64,000 nt of DNA from Microbacterium ginsengiterrae (GCF_014205075.1 NZ_JACHMU010000001.1:1984001-2048000); one strand, 5' to 3'. Shown: positions 35,262 through 45,305, counted from the first letter of the stretch. The notes: generated from the sequence alone by a model not told the origin. A program made the numbers and translations.

Positions 35262-35283
35262 CCCGGGTGAACTTCCGGTTAGC
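35262..35283 (-). promoter_or_regulatory. PHO-box-like direct repeats upstream of secreted nuclease
   Basis: On the minus strand two adjacent 11-mers, GCTAACCGGAA and GTTCACCCGGG. The second matches the actinobacterial PhoP repeat (GTTCACC core); the first is weaker (GCTAACC). Located about 150 nt before the start of a phosphate-scavenging enzyme. The rest of the 250-bp gap shows nothing else clear. Confidence 0.4.
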
Positions 35284-35430
35284 GATGTACGAACTCGCTC
35301 GGGAATGTCTCAGGGCGCTCATAAGCTCGCTCCGGGTGACCGCAGCATCCGACGAGGTATGACTGCAGGCGCCGCCTCGCGTGCCCGACCCCGGCGCGCG
35401 GGAATCCCCGACGTCGAGGAGACCAACCGC

Positions 35431-38400
35431 ATGATGTCCACTTCCGACGGTGCCGCGCTGAGCGCGGGAGCGTCATCCGTTCGCAGGCGGGTGCGCATCG
35501 GCGCCCTCGCCCTCACCACCGCGTGCGCGATGGGCTTCGGCACGCTCGTCGTGTCGCCGGCCTTCGCCGCCCCTGACGGCTCCGGTGTCGTCATCAACGA
35601 GGCCTACCTCTCCGGAGGCAGTGCCGGCGCGGCCTTCAAGAACAAGTTCGTCGAGCTGTACAACCCCACAGACGCCGACATCGAGCTGGACGGCCTCTCG
35701 TTGCAGTACCGGTCGGCCACCGGCACCGGCAACTTCACCGGAGTCGTCGCCCTGAGCGGCACGATCCCCGCCGGTGGATACTTCCTCGTGCAGGGCGGCA
35801 GCAACGGAGCTGCCGGCGCGACGCTGCCCGAGGCGGACGCGAGCGGAAACCTCAATCCGAGTGGGACGACGGGAACGCTCGCGCTCGTGCAGGGCACCTC
35901 CGCGGTGAACCTCACCCCCGGCTCCGTCGCCGGCGCCGACGGTGTCGTCGACGTCCTCGGCTACGGCAGCTCGAACACCTTCGAAGGGGCGGTGGCGTCG
36001 GCGCCGGCGAACAACCAGGACGTCCGGTCGCTCCAGCGCACCGACGGGGTGGACACCGACGACAACTCCGTCGACTTCAGCCTTTCGACCAGCATCACCC
36101 CGCAGGGCTCCGGCGCGGAAGAGCCCGGCGACCCCGGTGACCCCGGTGACCCGGAGGAGCCGACGATCGCCACGATCGCCGAGGTGCAGGGCACCGAGGA
36201 CGTCGCGGCGATGAACGGCCGCACGGTCACCGTGGAGGGTGTGATCACCGCGGACCACCGCACCGGCGGTTACGCGGGCATCGTCATCCAGACCGAGGGC
36301 TCCGGCGGTGCAGAGGACGCGACCCCCGGCGCCTCCGACGGCATCTTCATCCACCTCGACGGCAAGACCGTCCCCGGCGAGATCGGCGATCTCGTCTCCG
36401 TCACCGGAGTCGTCTCCGAGTACTTCGGTCAGACCCAGATCGCTCCCGCATCCGCGGACGGCGTCGCGCTCGTCACGGCGGGCGTCGGTGTCCCCGACGT
36501 CACGCCCCTGCCCGACTCGGTCGTCGGAGCGGATCGTGAGGCGTACGAGAACATGCTCGTCGCGCCGTCCGGCACGTACCGGGTGGCATCCAGCCACCAG
36601 CTCTACAACTACGGGACGCTGTGGCTGAACCCGGGGGAGCTCAACGTCAAGAGCACCGAGACCACGCGCCCCGGCGACGACGCCGCACAGATCGCTGCGG
36701 CGAACCGCGCCGCGCGCATCCTGCTCGACGACGGATACAACATCCAGACCAGCAACAGTGCGCACCCCGGCGAGCAACCGTACTTCACGGCGGACACCGT
36801 GGTACGCAACGGCGACATCGTCGACTTCGCCGAGGCGGGCTACGTGCTCCAGTACGGCTTCGACGACTGGCGCCTGCAGCCGGTCACGCCGATCGATGAC
36901 GCGACCCCCGCGGCCGAGAAGGCGACCTTCACGGTCGACGACCCGCGTCCCGAGTCGGCGCCCGAGGTGGGCGGCGACGTGCAGGTCGCGGCCTTCAACG
37001 TCTTCAACTACTTCACGACGATGAGCGATGACGACTCCACCGCCCGCGGCGCGAAGAACGAGGAGTTCTTCGAGGTGCAGCGGTCGAAGATCGTCAGCGC
37101 CATCAGCGGCCTCGATGCCGAGGTCGTCGCCCTGATGGAGATCGAGAACTCGATCCACTTCGGAGACGGCACCCCCGACGTCGCCCTCGCCGACCTCGTC
37201 GACGGTCTCAACGACGCGGCGGGCTCGGAGGTCTGGGACTTCGTCCCCATGCCCGAGGAACTGCTCTCCACGGACACCGACGTCATCACCAGCGCCATCA
37301 TCTACCGGAGCGATGCGGTCACCCCCGTCGGCGACAGCATGGCCAAGATCGACGAGTCGGTGTGGGGCAACGCGCGTGAGCCGATCGCGCAGGCGTTCGA
37401 CATGGACGGGCGGACGGTCTCCGTCGTCGCCAACCACTTCAAGTCGAAGTCCGGCACCGGCACGGAGCCGGCCGACGGGCAGGGGCACTTCAACGCCGAC
37501 CGCACCGCTCAGGCGCAGTCGCTGCTGGAGTTCACCGGAGAGATCGAGGAGGCCAGCGGCAGCGACGACATCCTGCTGCTCGGCGACTTCAACGCCTACG
37601 GCCAGGAGGACCCGATCCACGTGTTCGCGGAAGCGGGGTGGACCGATCTCGTCCCGACGCTCGCGCCGGGGCAGTACACGTACTCGTTCGACGGGGAGCT
37701 GGGCTCGCTCGACCACGCGATCGCCTCGCCCGGTCTGACGGACTCGGTCACCGGGACCGGCGTGTGGACGATCAACTCGCCGGAGTGGAGCGACCGCGGC
37801 TACGCGTTCGCGGCCGCTGAGCCGGGCACGCCGTTCCGCTCGAGCGATCACGACCCGATCATCGTCGGCATCTCCAGCGATGTCCCGCCGGTCGACATCG
37901 ACATCGTGACGATCAACGACTTCCACGGTCGCATCGAGGCGGACGGCGCCGCGGCAGGCGCAGCCGTCCTCGCCGGCGCAGTGCAGTCGGTGCGGGATGC
38001 GAACCCGAACACCGTGTTCGCGGCGGCGGGTGACCTCATCGGCGCGTCGACCTTCACGTCGTTCATCGACAGCGACAACCCGACGATCGACGCACTCAAC
38101 GCCGCCGGCCTCGAGGTGAGCGCGGCGGGCAACCACGAGTTCGACCAGGGTTGGGAGGATCTCGAGGGCCGCGTACAGGATCGCGCGGACTGGGAGTACA
38201 TCTCCTCCAACGTCTTCCTCACCGAGACCGGCGAGCCGGCACTCGCCCCGGCATGGGTGAAGGAGATGGACGGCGTGCGCGTCGGATTCATCGGTGCCGT
38301 CACCGAAGAGCTCGACTCGCTCGTCTCTCCGGAGGGGATCGCCGATCTCGAGGTGCGCAGCATCGTCGACTCCGTCAACGCGGTGGCCGACGACCTCACC

Positions 38401-40059
38401 GACGGTGACGCGGCCAACGGTGAGGCGGACGTCCTCATCCTGCTCGTCCATGAGGGCGCGGCGTCGACGGATGTCACCAGCATCACCCCTGATTCGCCGC
38501 TCGGCGAGATCGTCGACGGCGTCGACGAGCGGGTGAGCGCGATCGTCTCGGCGCACACCCACCTCGCGTACAACCACGTCATCGACGGTCGACCCGTCGT
38601 GTCGGCGGGGCAGTACGGCGAGAACTTCGGCCTGATGAACCTGCAGGTCGACCCCGCGACGAAGGAACTGCTCTCGATCACCAACGAGATCAAGCCCCTC
38701 ACCGCTGACGGCGTGGCCCTGTACGAGCCCGTCGGAGCCGTCCAGGAGATCGTCGACGCCGCGAAGGCTCAGGCCGACATCCTCGGCGCGGAGCCCGTCG
38801 GCGACATCACCGGCGACTTCACGAGGGCACGACAGAGCGACGGCTCGGAGAACCGTGGCGGGGAGTCGACCATCGGCAACTTCGTCGCCGACGTCCAGAA
38901 GTGGGCGACGGGTGCCGACATCGCACTGATGAACCCCGGCGGGATCCGTGCGAACCTCACGTACGCCTCCTCCGGAGCGTCCGATCCCGACGGGAACGTG
39001 ACCTTCCGCGAGGCCGCCACGGTGCAGCCGTTCGCCAACACTCTGGTGACGCTGAACCTCACCGGCGCACAGCTGAAGGACGTGCTGGAGGAGCAGTGGC
39101 AGCCCGAGGGTGCCAGTCGCCCCTTCCTGAAGCTCGGCGTGTCGGAGGGCCTGCAGTACACCTACGACCCGTCCGGTGCGGTGGGCGAGCGGATCACCTC
39201 GATCACGCTCGACGGCACGCCGATCGACCAGGAGGCGACGTACGTCATCGCCGCGAACTCGTTCCTCGCCGCGGGTGGAGACAACTTCTTCACTCTCGCC
39301 GAGGGCATGGACAAGGCCGACACGGGCAAGATCGACCTGCAGTCCATGGTCGACTGGTTCGACGCCAACGGGACGGCGACGCCTGACCTCGCGCAGCGCG
39401 CGGTCGGTGTGACGCTCAGCGCCCCGGACGGCGACGGGTACAGCGCGGGCGACGAGGTCACCATCGACCTCTCCTCGCTCGCCTTCAGCGGCGCAGACCC
39501 AGCACCCGGCGAGGTGACCGTGTCGCTCGGCGACGTCGTCCTGGCCAGCGGCCCCGTCGACCCGACCATCGTCGACACCACCGACGAGGCCGGGCGCGCG
39601 AGCCTGACGTTCACGGTTCCGGATGGCGTCTCCGGCGAGCAGCAGCTCACCGTGGCCGTCGCGGACTCCGGCACGAGCGTCCAGGTGCCGATCACGTTCG
39701 CCGAGCAGGGCGGCGGCGAGTTCGCCGGCGTCATCGACGTGCAGGGCAACACCGTCAGCGCGGGCAAGAAGCTCAGCCTCTCCGGCACCGCGTTCGACGC
39801 CGGGGAGACCCTCACCGTCACGCTCGAGTCGAAGAAGGGCGCCACCATCGAGCTCGGCACGGTCGTGGTCGACGCGGACGGCACCTTCTCGGCCTCCCTC
39901 ACGGTTCCGAAGAACACCGATGCCGGCCGCTACACGGTCATCGTCGCCCAGGCCGACGGTGACCAAGCGACCGACATGGTCACCGTCAACCGCGGAGCGG
40001 GCGGGGTCGTCAAGGTGATCATCGACTGGCTGTGGGATCTCATCACCGGCTGGTTCTGA
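35431..40059 (+). CDS. Giant secreted ExeM/NucH-type nuclease fused to 5'-nucleotidase
   Basis: 1542 residues. Signal peptide (VRRRVRIGALALTTACAMGF and on to SPAFA; cleavage near residue 48). Domains: lamin-tail (about 50-175), an OB-like nuclease region (about 245-400), endonuclease/exonuclease/phosphatase domain (about 513-815, with LMEIEN, LLGDFNAYG and SSDHDPI), metallophosphoesterase (about 821-1120, INDFHGRIEADG, AAGDLIGAS, AGNHEFDQG, AHTHL), 5'-nucleotidase C-terminal domain (about 1130-1320, NPGGIRANL), then Ig-like repeats and a hydrophobic end. Degrades extracellular DNA and then removes phosphate from nucleotides: a complete phosphate/nucleoside scavenging machine. Start ATG chosen at 35431 with GGAG upstream. 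Confidence 0.92.
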   Translation: MMSTSDGAALSAGASSVRRRVRIGALALTTACAMGFGTLVVSPAFAAPDGSGVVINEAYLSGGSAGAAFKNKFVELYNPTDADIELDGLSLQYRSATGTGNFTGVVALSGTIPAGGYFLVQGGSNGAAGATLPEADASGNLNPSGTTGTLALVQGTSAVNLTPGSVAGADGVVDVLGYGSSNTFEGAVASAPANNQDVRSLQRTDGVDTDDNSVDFSLSTSITPQGSGAEEPGDPGDPGDPEEPTIATIAEVQGTEDVAAMNGRTVTVEGVITADHRTGGYAGIVIQTEGSGGAEDATPGASDGIFIHLDGKTVPGEIGDLVSVTGVVSEYFGQTQIAPASADGVALVTAGVGVPDVTPLPDSVVGADREAYENMLVAPSGTYRVASSHQLYNYGTLWLNPGELNVKSTETTRPGDDAAQIAAANRAARILLDDGYNIQTSNSAHPGEQPYFTADTVVRNGDIVDFAEAGYVLQYGFDDWRLQPVTPIDDATPAAEKATFTVDDPRPESAPEVGGDVQVAAFNVFNYFTTMSDDDSTARGAKNEEFFEVQRSKIVSAISGLDAEVVALMEIENSIHFGDGTPDVALADLVDGLNDAAGSEVWDFVPMPEELLSTDTDVITSAIIYRSDAVTPVGDSMAKIDESVWGNAREPIAQAFDMDGRTVSVVANHFKSKSGTGTEPADGQGHFNADRTAQAQSLLEFTGEIEEASGSDDILLLGDFNAYGQEDPIHVFAEAGWTDLVPTLAPGQYTYSFDGELGSLDHAIASPGLTDSVTGTGVWTINSPEWSDRGYAFAAAEPGTPFRSSDHDPIIVGISSDVPPVDIDIVTINDFHGRIEADGAAAGAAVLAGAVQSVRDANPNTVFAAAGDLIGASTFTSFIDSDNPTIDALNAAGLEVSAAGNHEFDQGWEDLEGRVQDRADWEYISSNVFLTETGEPALAPAWVKEMDGVRVGFIGAVTEELDSLVSPEGIADLEVRSIVDSVNAVADDLTDGDAANGEADVLILLVHEGAASTDVTSITPDSPLGEIVDGVDERVSAIVSAHTHLAYNHVIDGRPVVSAGQYGENFGLMNLQVDPATKELLSITNEIKPLTADGVALYEPVGAVQEIVDAAKAQADILGAEPVGDITGDFTRARQSDGSENRGGESTIGNFVADVQKWATGADIALMNPGGIRANLTYASSGASDPDGNVTFREAATVQPFANTLVTLNLTGAQLKDVLEEQWQPEGASRPFLKLGVSEGLQYTYDPSGAVGERITSITLDGTPIDQEATYVIAANSFLAAGGDNFFTLAEGMDKADTGKIDLQSMVDWFDANGTATPDLAQRAVGVTLSAPDGDGYSAGDEVTIDLSSLAFSGADPAPGEVTVSLGDVVLASGPVDPTIVDTTDEAGRASLTFTVPDGVSGEQQLTVAVADSGTSVQVPITFAEQGGGEFAGVIDVQGNTVSAGKKLSLSGTAFDAGETLTVTLESKKGATIELGTVVVDADGTFSASLTVPKNTDAGRYTVIVAQADGDQATDMVTVNRGAGGVVKVIIDWLWDLITGWF

Positions 40060-40070
40060 GCCGCATGACA

Positions 40071-40102
40071 CGGAGGCCGTCGGGACATCCCGGCGGCCTC
40101 CG
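40071..40102 (+). terminator. Terminator of the nuclease gene
   Basis: Stem CGGAGGCCGTCGGG / CCCGGCGGCCTCCG with ACAT loop and one wobble pair. Confidence 0.88.
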
Positions 40103-40163
40103 TCGTGCTGACGGTCCCCGGCCGGGGTGTGATCGCCGCGGCGGGCCCGTCCCTGCGCGCGGG

Positions 40164-40169
40164 TAGACT
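40164..40169 (+). promoter_or_regulatory. -10 element of the DUF3817-guaA operon
   Basis: TAGACT lies 7 nt before the ATG at 40177. Confidence 0.5.
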
Positions 40170-40176
40170 TGAGAGC

Positions 40177-40692
40177 ATGCCCGAACCGAAAGCCGCCTCG
40201 TTTCCGAAGATCCGCGGTGCGCTGAAGTTCTACCAGATCGCCTCGATCATCACCGGCGTCATGTTGCTCCTGCTGCTGACCGAGATGATCCTGAAGTACA
40301 GCCCCAGCCACATCGAACTGTTCGCCGGAGGATCGGGCGGGCCTCTCTGGTTCGCCGGCGTCCTCGTCGGGGACGGATGCGAGTGGTACTCGCTGTTCTT
40401 CCCCGGTGGCATGGGGTGCGAACTCACCTCGCTGGGGGACGGCACGAACATCTCGTTGCTGATCCTCGTCGGACACGGGTGGTTCTACGTCCTGTACCTG
40501 TTCGCGATCTTCCGGCTGTGGAGCCTGATGCGCTGGCGCTTCGGCCGGTTCATCCTGCTCGCCCTCGGCGGCGTCATCCCCGCGCTGTCGTTCTTCATGG
40601 AGGTGCGGGTCTCCCGCGAGGTCACGGCGTACCTCGCATCCCGTGAGGCCGCGATGGCCGCAGACACATCGATTCAGGAGGCAGCGCGATGA
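40177..40692 (+). CDS. DUF3817 membrane protein
   Basis: 171 residues. Three hydrophobic helices at about 18-36, 93-112 and 121-140, with the pattern [19 protein letters not shown] and [17 protein letters not shown] typical of DUF3817. The loop between helices 1 and 2 is lengthened by about 35 residues with two cysteines (GDGCEWY, GGMGCEL). ATG at 40177 behind its -10. It overlaps guaA by ATGA, so it is co-expressed with GMP synthase; this pairing recurs in Actinobacteria. Function unknown. Confidence 0.88.
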   Translation: MPEPKAASFPKIRGALKFYQIASIITGVMLLLLLTEMILKYSPSHIELFAGGSGGPLWFAGVLVGDGCEWYSLFFPGGMGCELTSLGDGTNISLLILVGHGWFYVLYLFAIFRLWSLMRWRFGRFILLALGGVIPALSFFMEVRVSREVTAYLASREAAMAADTSIQEAAR

Positions 40693-42266
40693 GCGCAGAC
40701 ACCGCCCAGCGCCCCGTTCTCGTCGTCGACTTCGGCGCCCAGTACGCGCAGCTGATCGCCCGCCGCGTCCGTGAGGCCGGCGTCTACAGCGAAATCGTCC
40801 CGCACACGGCGACGGCCGAAGAGATCTCGGCGAAGAACCCCGTCGCGCTCATCCTCTCCGGCGGACCGTCCTCGGTCTACGAAGAGGGCGCCCCGTCCCT
40901 GGACGGCGGCATCTTCGACCTCGAGGTCCCCACCCTCGGCATCTGCTACGGATTCCAGGTGATGGCGCGCGCGCTCGGCGGCGAGGTCGCCAACACGGGG
41001 CTGCGCGAGTACGGCGCGACCGACGCGGTGATCGCGAACGACGGCGGCGTCCTCCTCGGCGGGCAGCCGAGCACGCAGAACGTGTGGATGAGCCACGGCG
41101 ACCAGGTCTCCCGGGCCCCCGAGGGCTTCGAGGTACTGGCCTCCACTCCCGACACCCCGGTGGCCGCATTCGGCAGTGACGACAAGGGCTTCTACGGTGT
41201 GCAGTGGCACCCCGAGGTGAAGCACTCCGACCACGGACAGACCGTCCTGGAGAACTTCCTGCACAAGGCCGCCGGGCTCGCGTCCGACTGGAACAGCGGA
41301 AACGTCATCGAGGAGCAGGTGGCCCGTATCCGCGAGCAGGTCGGATCCGCCCGTGTGATCTCCGCACTCTCCGGCGGCGTCGACTCCGCCGTCTCCACGG
41401 CTCTCGTGCACAAGGCCATCGGCGACCAGCTCACCGCGGTGTTCGTCGATCACGGTCTGCTGCGCAAGGGTGAGCGCGAGCAGGTCGAGAAGGATTACGT
41501 CGCCTCCACCGGTGTGCGACTCATCACCGTGGATGCCGCAGACACCTTCCTCGGCCACCTCAAGGGCGTCAGCGACCCGGAGCAGAAGCGCAAGATCATC
41601 GGTCGCGAGTTCATCCGCGCCTTCGAGAAGGTCCAGCGCGACCTCGTCGAAGAGGCCAAGGCCGAAGGTGAGCCGATCAAGTTCCTCGTGCAGGGCACCC
41701 TCTACCCTGACGTCGTCGAGTCCGGCGGCGGAACCGGCACCGCGAACATCAAGTCGCACCACAACGTCGGCGGGCTCCCCGAGGATCTCGACTTCGAACT
41801 CATCGAGCCGCTGCGCACCCTGTTCAAGGACGAGGTGCGGGCGATCGGTCGCGAACTGGGTCTCCCGGAGGCCATCGTCGGACGCCAGCCGTTTCCGGGG
41901 CCCGGCCTCGGAATCCGCATCGTGGGCGAGGTCACCGCTGACCGTCTCGAGATCCTGCGTGAGGCCGACGCCATCGCCCGCGAGGAGCTGACCAAGGCCG
42001 GCCTCGACAGTGAGATCTGGCAGTGCCCCGTCGTCCTCCTCGCCGACGTCCGCTCGGTGGGCGTGCAGGGTGACGGCCGCACCTACGGACACCCCATCGT
42101 GCTGCGCCCCGTCTCCAGCGAGGACGCCATGACGGCGGACTGGACCCGGTTGCCCTACGACGTGCTGTCGAAGATCTCCAACCGGATCACCAACAGCGTC
42201 CGCGACGTCAACCGCGTCGTCCTCGACGTGACCTCCAAGCCCCCGGGGACCATCGAGTGGGAGTGA
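40689..42266 (+). CDS. guaA: GMP synthase (glutamine-hydrolysing)
   Basis: Converts XMP to GMP with glutamine and ATP. 525 residues: class I glutamine amidotransferase domain ([18 protein letters not shown], catalytic Cys in LGICYGFQ, His in GVQWHPEV), ATP pyrophosphatase P-loop [11 protein letters not shown], and the C-terminal dimerisation domain ([17 protein letters not shown], ending [10 protein letters not shown]). Completes the purine set with guaB and guaB3. Terminator follows. Confidence 0.98.
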   Translation: MSADTAQRPVLVVDFGAQYAQLIARRVREAGVYSEIVPHTATAEEISAKNPVALILSGGPSSVYEEGAPSLDGGIFDLEVPTLGICYGFQVMARALGGEVANTGLREYGATDAVIANDGGVLLGGQPSTQNVWMSHGDQVSRAPEGFEVLASTPDTPVAAFGSDDKGFYGVQWHPEVKHSDHGQTVLENFLHKAAGLASDWNSGNVIEEQVARIREQVGSARVISALSGGVDSAVSTALVHKAIGDQLTAVFVDHGLLRKGEREQVEKDYVASTGVRLITVDAADTFLGHLKGVSDPEQKRKIIGREFIRAFEKVQRDLVEEAKAEGEPIKFLVQGTLYPDVVESGGGTGTANIKSHHNVGGLPEDLDFELIEPLRTLFKDEVRAIGRELGLPEAIVGRQPFPGPGLGIRIVGEVTADRLEILREADAIAREELTKAGLDSEIWQCPVVLLADVRSVGVQGDGRTYGHPIVLRPVSSEDAMTADWTRLPYDVLSKISNRITNSVRDVNRVVLDVTSKPPGTIEWE

Positions 42267-42273
42267 CCCATCG

Positions 42274-42299
42274 GGCTCCGCTCGGCACAGAGCGGAGCC
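42274..42299 (+). terminator. Terminator of guaA
   Basis: Perfect 10-bp stem GGCTCCGCTC/GAGCGGAGCC with a 6-nt loop, 7 nt after the stop. Confidence 0.85.
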
Positions 42300-42375
42300 T
42301 GCCCCGCGACCGCGCACGCGGACGCGGGAAGGCGGAGCGAGCCCTCCGCCGGTGAGGGGAAGAGGGGAGCGATCC

Positions 42376-43755
42376 GTGACCGGTGCGCATGATGATGCCG
42401 TCCTTCCGGACGCCGCCTACCTCGTCCTCTCCAGCCGTCTCATCCCCGATCTCGACGGCGGCTACACGATCGCGACGCTTGCGCGCGCTCGCGCGCTGGC
42501 CGCGGCCGGCGCTGCGCCACAGCTGCTGACGTTCGACCCGGGAGGCCCCGCGGCGCACGCCGGGCACCGCGAGACCTTCGCCCGACGCGGGGCGATCGCC
42601 GAGCCCGCCGTCCTGCGGAACCTCTTCGACGAGGCCGTCGCCCCCGGCGGTGGCGCGGCATCATGGCTGCGCGCAGCGGCATCCGTCTCGATGGACACGC
42701 CGCATGACGGCCGCGAGTACCGGGTCCTCCGCGACGCCGAGGAGCGGCCGTTCGCCGCACTGCCCGTCCTCCCCGGCGACCCGGACTGGCATCTCACCGA
42801 CGAGCCGGTGCTCGTGTACGACGAGACGGCGCGCGTCGTGGGGGGCGTGGCCGGATTCCGCGGGCTCTACCTCGCCTGGCTGGCCCACGTCGCGGCAGCG
42901 GTGGGCGATCGTCCGATCGTCATCATCTGCGAGTCGCGACAGATCGGCGAGCTCATCGCCGACTGGTCCGATGAGCGGGTCCGCATCATCCACACGATCC
43001 ACACCATGCATCTCGAGGCGCCGTACACGCAGGATGCCGACCTGAACGCGCTCTGGACGCGATGGTTCACGGTCGCGGATCGCTTCGACGCCGTCGCCTG
43101 GCCGACCGCGTCACAGCGCGACGACGTCGTGTCGCGGTTCGGTGACGGGGCGCTGCACGTCGTCGTCCCCAACGTCGTCCCCGCGCCGGGGGAGCGGACA
43201 CTCGCACGGGAACCCGGCCTCGTCGTCGTCCTCGGACGCCTGGCGCCCGGCAAACGCGTCGACCACGCCGTCCGTGCGTTCGTCCGCGCGGATGTGCCGG
43301 GGACCCGGATGGAGATCTGGGGCGGAGGAGCGGAGCGCGAGCGCCTGCAGACACTCATCGATTCCCTCGGCGCCGGATCGCGCATCATGCTCGCCGGACA
43401 CACGGACGCCCCGGACCGGGTGCTGCAACGGGCCTCGCTCGTCGTCACGGCCACCGCGTTCGAGGGGCAGGGGATGTCGATCCTCGAGGCGCTCCAGCAC
43501 GGTGTGCCCGTCGTCGCATACGACGTCCGATACGGCCCGTCCGACCTGCTCGGCTCCGGCGGCGGCATCCTCGTCCCTGACGCGGACGAGAGCGGGATGG
43601 CCGACGCGATCCGACGCATCCTCACCGACGACGGCCTGCGCGCGCGGCTGTCGTCCGAGGCCCCCGTCGAGGCATCCGCCTGGGATGAGGAGCACGCGCT
43701 GTCCGCCCTCGCCGACGCGGTCCGCCGTGTCCTCGCCGCGTCGCCGCGGCGCTGA
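42376..43755 (+). CDS. GT4-family glycosyltransferase (TagE/TarM-like)
   Basis: 459 residues, GT-B fold. The N-terminal half contains VLSSRLIPDLDGGYTIATLARA; the C-terminal half has GRLAPGKRVDHAVRAF, IWGGGAERERLQTLI and the donor-site stretch TATAFEGQGMSILEALQHGVPVVAYD (EX7E form of GT4 retaining enzymes). Similar enzymes (poly(glycerol-phosphate) alpha-glucosyltransferases) decorate teichoic acids; the acceptor here is unknown. GTG at 42376 is preferred for its GGGGAG 7 nt upstream; a GTG at 42352 is possible. Confidence 0.82.
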   Translation: MTGAHDDAVLPDAAYLVLSSRLIPDLDGGYTIATLARARALAAAGAAPQLLTFDPGGPAAHAGHRETFARRGAIAEPAVLRNLFDEAVAPGGGAASWLRAAASVSMDTPHDGREYRVLRDAEERPFAALPVLPGDPDWHLTDEPVLVYDETARVVGGVAGFRGLYLAWLAHVAAAVGDRPIVIICESRQIGELIADWSDERVRIIHTIHTMHLEAPYTQDADLNALWTRWFTVADRFDAVAWPTASQRDDVVSRFGDGALHVVVPNVVPAPGERTLAREPGLVVVLGRLAPGKRVDHAVRAFVRADVPGTRMEIWGGGAERERLQTLIDSLGAGSRIMLAGHTDAPDRVLQRASLVVTATAFEGQGMSILEALQHGVPVVAYDVRYGPSDLLGSGGGILVPDADESGMADAIRRILTDDGLRARLSSEAPVEASAWDEEHALSALADAVRRVLAASPRR

Positions 43756-43770
43756 CCCCGGCATCCATCT

Positions 43771-43833
43771 CGCAGAACTGCACGAATCTCGCAGGAAATC
43801 CGCGAATTCCTGCGTCAAGGATGCTGTTCTGCG
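43771..43833. repeat. Nested inverted-repeat element
   Basis: Outer arms CGCAGAAC (43771-43778) and GTTCTGCG (43826-43833); inner arms CGCAGGAA (43790-43797) and TTCCTGCG (43807-43814). 63 bp, intergenic, distinct from the terminator that follows. Confidence 0.7.
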
Positions 43834-43848
43834 CGAAGCGTGCGCACA

Positions 43849-43884
43849 CGAAGGGGCCCGCCCCTGACGGAGCGGGCCCCTTCG
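43849..43884. terminator. Bidirectional terminator, glycosyltransferase/GlsB
   Basis: CGAAGGGGCCCGC / GCGGGCCCCTTCG, 13-bp stem with a 10-nt loop between convergent genes. Confidence 0.88.
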
Positions 43885-43899
43885 GCGAGGGCGGCGGTG

Positions 43900-44166
43900 T
43901 CAGTCGCGCGCCTTGCGGCCGACGATCAGCCCGTAGATCAGCAGCACGATGAGCGAACCACCGATCGCGAGAGCCCAGGTGCCGAGGTCGAAGAACTCCT
44001 CGAGCCCTCGCCCGAACAGCAGGCCGCCGATCCAGCCGCCCAGGAGAGCGCCGACGACACCGAGCAGCAGCGTGACGAACCAGCCGCCGCCCTGCTTGCC
44101 CGGCAGGATCAGTTTCGCGATCGCGCCGGCGATGAGACCGAGAAGAAGAAATCCGAGGAATCCCAT
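43900..44166 (-). CDS. GlsB/YeaQ/YmgE-family stress membrane protein
   Basis: 88 residues, three helices with glycine zippers (FLGFLLLGLIAGAIAKLILPG, VGALLGGWIGGLLFG and ALAIGGSLIVLLIYGLI). Transglycosylase-associated/GlsB family; linked to general stress in other bacteria, mechanism unknown. ATG at 44166 with AAGGAG. Longer upstream readings run antisense into other genes and are not credible. Confidence 0.92.
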   Translation of the reverse strand: MGFLGFLLLGLIAGAIAKLILPGKQGGGWFVTLLLGVVGALLGGWIGGLLFGRGLEEFFDLGTWALAIGGSLIVLLIYGLIVGRKARD

Positions 44167-44261
44167 GATGTGCTCCTTTGCGTCGTTGGTGACGATGCAG
44201 TCATGATCCACCCGTGCGGAGAAAACCGGCAACCCGTTGACGGTGAGTCGGGGATACGGCA

Positions 44262-44293
44262 AAAGGCCCCACCTCCGAGGAGATGGGGCCTTT
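44262..44293 (-). terminator. Terminator of the BI-1 family gene
   Basis: AAAGGCCCCA/TGGGGCCTTT with an inner CTCC/GGAG stem. On the minus strand the arm lies just after the stop at 44307. Confidence 0.8.
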
Positions 44294-44306
44294 CGCGCGA
44301 GTGATG

Positions 44307-45218
44307 TCAGTTGCTGCGCGCGATCGCGATGATGCGCAGGATCTCGACGTACAGCCAGACGACCGTCACCATGATGCCGAAACCGCCGACCCAGCCGTAC
44401 ACGCGCGGTGCGCCGTTGCGGACGCCCTGCTGGATCTGGTCGAAGTCGAGCACCAGCGAGTACGCGGCCATGAAGACGACGAGGACACCGATGATGATGC
44501 CGAGCGGAATGCCCATGACCTCGACGCTGCGAAGGCCGAACGCGTTCTGGTTGATTCCGGTCCACATCAGGACGAGGTTCAGCAGCGAGAAGACCAGGTA
44601 GCCGATCATGGCGATCATGAAGACCTTGGTCATCTTCTTCGAGGCGCGGATCTTGCCGCTGGCGAAGAGGGCGAGGGTCACACCGACCACGGCGAGGGTC
44701 GCGAGCGTCGCCTGCAGGACGATCCCGGGGTAGAGGACCTCGAAGAACGCCGAGATTCCACCGACGAACAGACCCTCGAGCGCGGCGTACCCGAAGATGA
44801 GCGCGGGGCGCACCTTCTTGCGCGACGTGAAGGTGATGACCATCGCGAGGACGAAACCACCCAGCGCGCCGACGATCATCGGCAGCAGCGAGACGCCGCC
44901 GCGCGGGTCGAAGTTCGTGCCGCCGAGGGTCCACACCCAGCCGACGGCCGCGGTGACGACGAGGATGGCGAACAGTCCCGCGGTCTTCCAGACGGTGTCC
45001 TCGACACTCATCCGGTCGGTCTCGATGGCGCCGGCGGGAGGCGCGGCGTACATGCCCTCGAGCCGGGCATTGGTCGCGGCATCCACGGCGCCGTGCTGGA
45101 AGGACGCCGCCTGCGCGCCCTGAACACCGGGCTGCGGTCCGGGGGCGCCGGGGTAGGTCGCGACATTGCGCGGATCCTGCTTCTGGAACGCCGGGTTGTT
45201 GAAGGCGAAATTGCTCAT
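44307..45218 (-). CDS. Bax inhibitor-1/YccA family membrane protein
   Basis: 303 residues: disordered Pro/Gln/Ala-rich N-terminus (1-65) then seven helices (TMBIM fold), with the family features FGYAALEGLFVGGISAFFE and the C-terminal DFDQIQQGV preceding the last helices (acidic residues of the pH-sensing pair region). Homologues are cation leak channels or stress proteins. ATG at 45218 with GTGAGG; single gene. Confidence 0.92.
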   Translation of the reverse strand: MSNFAFNNPAFQKQDPRNVATYPGAPGPQPGVQGAQAASFQHGAVDAATNARLEGMYAAPPAGAIETDRMSVEDTVWKTAGLFAILVVTAAVGWVWTLGGTNFDPRGGVSLLPMIVGALGGFVLAMVITFTSRKKVRPALIFGYAALEGLFVGGISAFFEVLYPGIVLQATLATLAVVGVTLALFASGKIRASKKMTKVFMIAMIGYLVFSLLNLVLMWTGINQNAFGLRSVEVMGIPLGIIIGVLVVFMAAYSLVLDFDQIQQGVRNGAPRVYGWVGGFGIMVTVVWLYVEILRIIAIARSN

Positions 45219-45293
45219 GGTGGGCCTCACTCCGAGAGGTTTGAAGGTCGCTTTCCTCCACGATACCGGCGGAACTCTATGCATGGGGTGTTC

Positions 45294-45299
45294 TACCCT
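45294..45299 (+). promoter_or_regulatory. -10 element of the GDPD gene
   Basis: TACCCT lies 6 nt before the ATG at 45306. Confidence 0.5.
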
Positions 45300-45305
45300 G
45301 AAACC

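Noticed and set aside
35473..40476. A 1667-codon open frame on the minus strand opposite the nuclease gene
   Set aside because: Pure antisense shadow in GC-rich coding DNA: Arg/Asp/Val/Gly-biased, no domains, and the sense gene is clear.
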